This document shows, one piece after another, positions 33,216 to 36,164 of a stretch of DNA of 36,164 nt. The notes below the pieces were generated by a model. That model saw only the letters and a program-made list of their open reading frames with translations, was not told the origin of the DNA and made no database searches. Where the stretch lies: positions 1-36,164 of the forward strand of contig PKDD01000176.1 in assembly GCA_002862465.1 (NCBI GenBank), in the 5' to 3' direction. Source of the stretch: Haliea sp. Its GTDB lineage: Bacteria > Pseudomonadota > Gammaproteobacteria > Pseudomonadales > Halieaceae. How positions within the stretch are numbered: position 1 is the first letter of the stretch; the number at the start of each line of letters is the position of its first letter. The translations under genes and the position numbers were made by a program.

Positions 33216-34349
33216 CTAACGCCGGCAAAGAAGTTTGGCTCTATTGCCGCTGTGGTTTGAAGCCCAGCATGGCGGGCGTGGCGCACTGCCGCAGTTCTGG
33301 TTGAAAGAATTTGGTTCTCCAGCAAACAAGCCAGCACTGTCTATGGCGTAGGTGCCCGCTATTGCTTGCGGCTGCGCCGCCGGATTCGAGGTGTTGCAGG
33401 CAGTATTATCCGGCGGCAGTGCGACAAAAATATAGTCGATACGACGCGTTACATTAAGTTCGGGGCTTTCAATTGCCTGCAAGTTGGCACGGCGACCAGA
33501 GGTGCACCCGCGACCCGTGGCGGCATTGCACTCAGGTTCGTCGGTGGCTAAATGGCTATCCAGCCAGCCACGATTTATCATGGTCCGATATTCGCTACTA
33601 TCTGGTACTGCGTTGAAATCGCCCGCAACGAGCGCTAGGTTTTGCGGTCCTCGGGTTTGTTCGACATAAAGAACCAGTTGCTTTGCCTGACAGGCACGCA
33701 CAGTATCGCTGGTGTCGCATTCAGTGGGACAGAAATTCCCATCGCAGATGCTGGTGGCAAAATCCGAGCCGGAGGCGAGGTGCGTGTTGTACACGTCTAT
33801 CGCACCGGAGGGATGATCAATGCGAGCGTGCAGTACATGTCGCGCAAAGATTAGTGCGCCTGTGACGTCATTATATAAGGGGCCATACAGTATCCGGGTG
33901 CCGGTCTGTAATACCGGATAACGGCTGAGGATGAGTTCCTCATCTACTTCGGAAATAGCCACCGTCAAAAGGGGCTTATAGACTATCCTATAATTGAACC
34001 CGCAAACCGCTTCTAATTTTGGCAATTGCGCCTCGATGAGCGCTAGGGTTGATTCTACAGGCTGGCCTTGAGCGGTCGGCGCAAAGTCGCTATTAATGAT
34101 TTCTTGCAGTGTGACCAGGTCGGGACATTGCTCTGCCATCAAATAGTCCGCGAGCAGAGCAATACGCTCGCGAACTCGGCATTGTTGTGTGTCAGTCTCT
34201 GGTGAATCGCAATCAAAGCCGTGTAGCACGTTTAGGTTGACCACGGTCACTGACGTGTCGGGTTTCATGTGAGTATGGTCACTATCGCAGCCAGCCAGCG
34301 CGATAGCTGCTGGCAGCAGAATAATGGCTAATTGCGTGCGGACTTTCAT
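33216..34349 (-). CDS. endonuclease/exonuclease/phosphatase-fold lipoprotein
   Basis: 377 residues with a clear lipoprotein signal (IILLPAAIALAGC, Cys21). The metal-dependent EEP fold is seen from its motifs in order: VTVVNLNVLHGFD (~34-46), DLVTLQEI with the metal-binding Glu (~98-105), VYNTHLASG, ALVAGDFNAVPDS and RRIDYIFV. The last His motif reads SNH instead of the usual SDH, so one catalytic-site Asp is Asn. About eight cysteines, several in pairs, suggest disulfides in the periplasm or outside. Family members act on DNA, phosphoinositides or sphingomyelin; the substrate here is unknown. The gene is convergent with rsuA and divergent from the next SDR gene. Confidence 0.88.
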   Translation of the reverse strand: MKVRTQLAIILLPAAIALAGCDSDHTHMKPDTSVTVVNLNVLHGFDCDSPETDTQQCRVRERIALLADYLMAEQCPDLVTLQEIINSDFAPTAQGQPVESTLALIEAQLPKLEAVCGFNYRIVYKPLLTVAISEVDEELILSRYPVLQTGTRILYGPLYNDVTGALIFARHVLHARIDHPSGAIDVYNTHLASGSDFATSICDGNFCPTECDTSDTVRACQAKQLVLYVEQTRGPQNLALVAGDFNAVPDSSEYRTMINRGWLDSHLATDEPECNAATGRGCTSGRRANLQAIESPELNVTRRIDYIFVALPPDNTACNTSNPAAQPQAIAGTYAIDSAGLFAGEPNSFNQNCGSAPRPPCWASNHSGNRAKLLCRR

Positions 34350-34619
34350 CAGATACTGCTGCTCCCAAATCTAAGTGGCGCTCGCCGATCGAAAGTCCGC
34401 TGTGGTCGAGCGGGCCAGCGCTGACGGCAGCCTTTTACTGAATTTGCTCGAAAACTTAGTGCTGCCACCGGCGCCAACAGGACACTATTGATGATAACAT
34501 TACCACCAGCGTGCAATAGTGTGTGGCTCAATAATACCATTACACGATTGGGCGTAGATCTATCATCGGCGCGCTTTTTGGCGAGGTCAGTGCAAAATGC
34601 ATCACAAGAGGACGGTTCT

Positions 34620-35444
34620 TTGAACGATATATTGGGTTATTCAGGCAAAACAGTGGTTATTACTGGCGCGGCTTCAGGTATGGGCCAGGCTGCTGCTCAA
34701 CTGCTGGTAGATTTAGGTGCAAAAGTCATAGCGCTAGATATCGCGCCCGTGACGGTTCCGGTGGCGAGTGCTATTGAGGTCGATATGAAAGATCCGGCCT
34801 CGATAGACGCAGCCGTGCAATCAGTTCCGCCAAAGATTTATGCGCTGTTTAATTGCGCTGGCGTTCCTTGCCCTCCCTTTTCGAATACGGACACGTTGCT
34901 GATTAATTTTGTGGGGCTGCGCTACCTTACCGAAGCACTGCTTCCACGAATCACCGAGGGTGGCGCGATTGCCTCGATCGCGTCAACCGCGGGTATGGCA
35001 TGGAAAGGTAATGTAGAAAATGTGAAGACCTTTTTACAGCTCGACAACAGTTTTGCATCAGCCAATGCGTGGTTTGAGAAAAACCCTGAGGCTTGCGCGG
35101 ACGCCTACGGGTTTTCTAAGCAATCGATCATTGTGTATACAATGATGCAGGCAAAGGCATTGGCTCAAAAGGGCATCCGCATTAATTGTATCGCCCCTTC
35201 GCCAACCGCGAGTGGGTTTATGGATAAGCTCAAAGGCGAGGGGCAAATGCCCGACGAGTTGGTTGATCTGTTTTTGCCGTCAAATGGTCGCTACGCTACT
35301 GGCGCTGAGATGGGAGAGCCTCTGGTACTTCTAAATAGCAAGTTGGCGAGCTTCGTTAGTGGCAATAACATTCCTGTGGATTTTGGCTTCTGCGCTGAAG
35401 TATATATGGGCCAGAGGGACGACCTATTAAACATCTCACAATAA
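34620..35444 (+). CDS. SDR-family dehydrogenase (coniferyl-alcohol / 3-alpha-hydroxysteroid dehydrogenase-like)
   Basis: 274 residues from TTG 34620, chosen because AAGAGGA lies 7 nt upstream and the domain begins at once (LGYSGKTVVITGAASGMGQAAA). The ATG at 34488 would add 44 residues without homology. The cofactor loop TGAASGMG, the NCAG motif, SIASTAG with the catalytic Ser, and YGFSK with Tyr and Lys are all present. The spacing and the block INFVGLRYLTEALLPRI resemble bacterial 3-alpha-hydroxysteroid dehydrogenase/carbonyl reductase and coniferyl-alcohol dehydrogenase rather than FabG. It lies 41 bp before a phosphotransferase-family gene and probably forms an operon with it. Confidence 0.9.
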   Translation: MNDILGYSGKTVVITGAASGMGQAAAQLLVDLGAKVIALDIAPVTVPVASAIEVDMKDPASIDAAVQSVPPKIYALFNCAGVPCPPFSNTDTLLINFVGLRYLTEALLPRITEGGAIASIASTAGMAWKGNVENVKTFLQLDNSFASANAWFEKNPEACADAYGFSKQSIIVYTMMQAKALAQKGIRINCIAPSPTASGFMDKLKGEGQMPDELVDLFLPSNGRYATGAEMGEPLVLLNSKLASFVSGNNIPVDFGFCAEVYMGQRDDLLNISQ

Positions 35445-35485
35445 GTTCTGTGGGCTACGTTGATGCCTGTATGAGCCGGTAAAAA

Positions 35486-36164
35486 ATGACTGAATTCTCG
35501 ACAACTCCTGATGCGCTGAGCGCAGAGCAGCTAACCAAGTATCTGAAAGCCAGTGGCGCTTTGTGCGATGGGCGAGTGGTATCTGCTGAGCAGCAAATTA
35601 TTGGCACAGGCAAGATGGGAGACAACGCACGGTTCACGCTGTGTTATGAGGTAGGCCAAGACGCCGAATACGGCGGTGCGCCGGATACGTTAATCGCTAA
35701 GTTTCCGGCAGCAGACGAACATGCGCGAGCGATGGCGGGTGCCCACGGGGCTTACTATAATGAAGTGATGTTTTATCGCGAGCTTGCGGCGAGCACCGCT
35801 ATGCGGACCCCAAAGATCTATGGCAGCGAACTCAGTGATGATCGCTCGTCTTTTTTGCTTCTGATGGAGGACATGTCGCCCGCAGAGCCGGGGAATAATC
35901 TGCTGGGTGAGTCGCGGGAGCATGCGTCTTTGGCACTTGGCCAAGTTGCTAAACTCGCCGCAGCCTTTTATGGCGACGCCAGTCTGGAACATCGAGATTA
36001 TGTCGTGTCTGCAGCGCGGGATGATGGTGGGGCTTTTGCTCAGTCACTTATGCAGCAATGTTGGTCAGGTTTTGTAGACCGCTTTGGTCACGGCATCACG
36101 CCGCAGTGCATCGCGTTTGGTGAGCATTATGTGGGTAATGTCTGTCACTTTGTGACTCGCTATC
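35486..36164 (+). CDS. phosphotransferase-family (kinase-like fold) protein, 3' end outside window
   Basis: Open from ATG 35486 to the window end (226 codons), so the C-terminal part is missing. The N-lobe resembles the ecdysteroid-kinase/aminoglycoside-phosphotransferase superfamily: a short Gly-rich loop (IIGTGKMGDNARF, ~40-52), a probable ATP-binding Lys in TLIAKFPAAD (~71-80), an acidic residue in YNEVMFYRELA, and the hinge SFLLLMEDMSPA (~119-130). The catalytic loop lies beyond the window. Bacterial members of this group often sit in lipid or steroid degradation clusters and may phosphorylate small hydrophobic alcohols; this is inference. It follows an SDR by 41 bp. Confidence 0.8.
   Translation, partial: MTEFSTTPDALSAEQLTKYLKASGALCDGRVVSAEQQIIGTGKMGDNARFTLCYEVGQDAEYGGAPDTLIAKFPAADEHARAMAGAHGAYYNEVMFYRELAASTAMRTPKIYGSELSDDRSSFLLLMEDMSPAEPGNNLLGESREHASLALGQVAKLAAAFYGDASLEHRDYVVSAARDDGGAFAQSLMQQCWSGFVDRFGHGITPQCIAFGEHYVGNVCHFVTRY

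Noticed and set aside
1-36164. tRNA, rRNA, IS, prophage or integron elements
   Set aside because: None found by eye: no T-arm consensus in a cloverleaf context, no transposase or integrase motifs, no attC-like arrays.

Overview
The window looks like the chromosome of a marine, Gram-negative gammaproteobacterium, probably from the Cellvibrionales / Halieaceae / Spongiibacteraceae group. This is an inference from gene content and protein style: RsuA, Nei, NadA, BepA-like M48 protease, DUF3604, DUF3429, AmpG-like permease, GGDEF-EAL proteins, and many exported or lipoprotein enzymes. I saw no rRNA, tRNA, IS element, prophage, integron or CRISPR array. G+C looks moderate by eye.

Layout. (1) 1-3715: a plus-strand catabolic operon with two acyl-CoA dehydrogenase subunits (the first cut by the window edge), an SDR dehydrogenase and a thiolase. 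This is a beta-oxidation-like set resembling those used for steroid ring or side-chain breakdown. (2) 3872-8227: a MshEN-like domain fused to a GT2 glycosyltransferase, an AmpG-like permease and a BepA-like periplasmic protease. (3) 8260-9333: nadA on the minus strand. (4) 9700-16417: two GGDEF-EAL proteins, an exported S8 subtilase 20 bp behind the second one, then a small exported protein made of near-perfect 13-residue repeats that ends at a strong terminator. (5) 16600-18486: exported DUF3604 protein (minus). (6) 19338-22636: a large exported CBM2 protein with an unrecognised ~240-residue domain present twice, then an exported hypothetical protein. (7) 22645-24370 (minus): a broken GH29 alpha-L-fucosidase behind a fatty-acid-hydroxylase/sterol-desaturase family gene. 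(8) 24816-29974: cytochrome c, DUF3429 membrane protein, nei, DUF429 protein with two operator-like palindromes upstream, nucleoside hydrolase and an NAD(P)-binding protein with an export-type N-terminus. (9) 30321-36164: pectinacetylesterase-like lipoprotein, HdeD-family membrane protein, rsuA, an endonuclease/exonuclease/phosphatase-fold lipoprotein, an SDR, and the start of a phosphotransferase-family gene cut by the window end.

How the genes may work together. Three proteins between 3872 and 13437 could make, break or sense cyclic-di-GMP, and one carries a glycosyltransferase, so a c-di-GMP-controlled surface polysaccharide is a reasonable inference. The most unusual item is the secreted repeat protein at 15770-16351. 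Its 13-residue unit is cationic, holds one Trp and a dibasic Arg-Arg, and differs between copies only by synonymous changes. It sits next to an exported subtilase, which makes a precursor/processing-protease pair a testable idea. The second candidate novelty is the CBM2 protein with the duplicated unknown domain.
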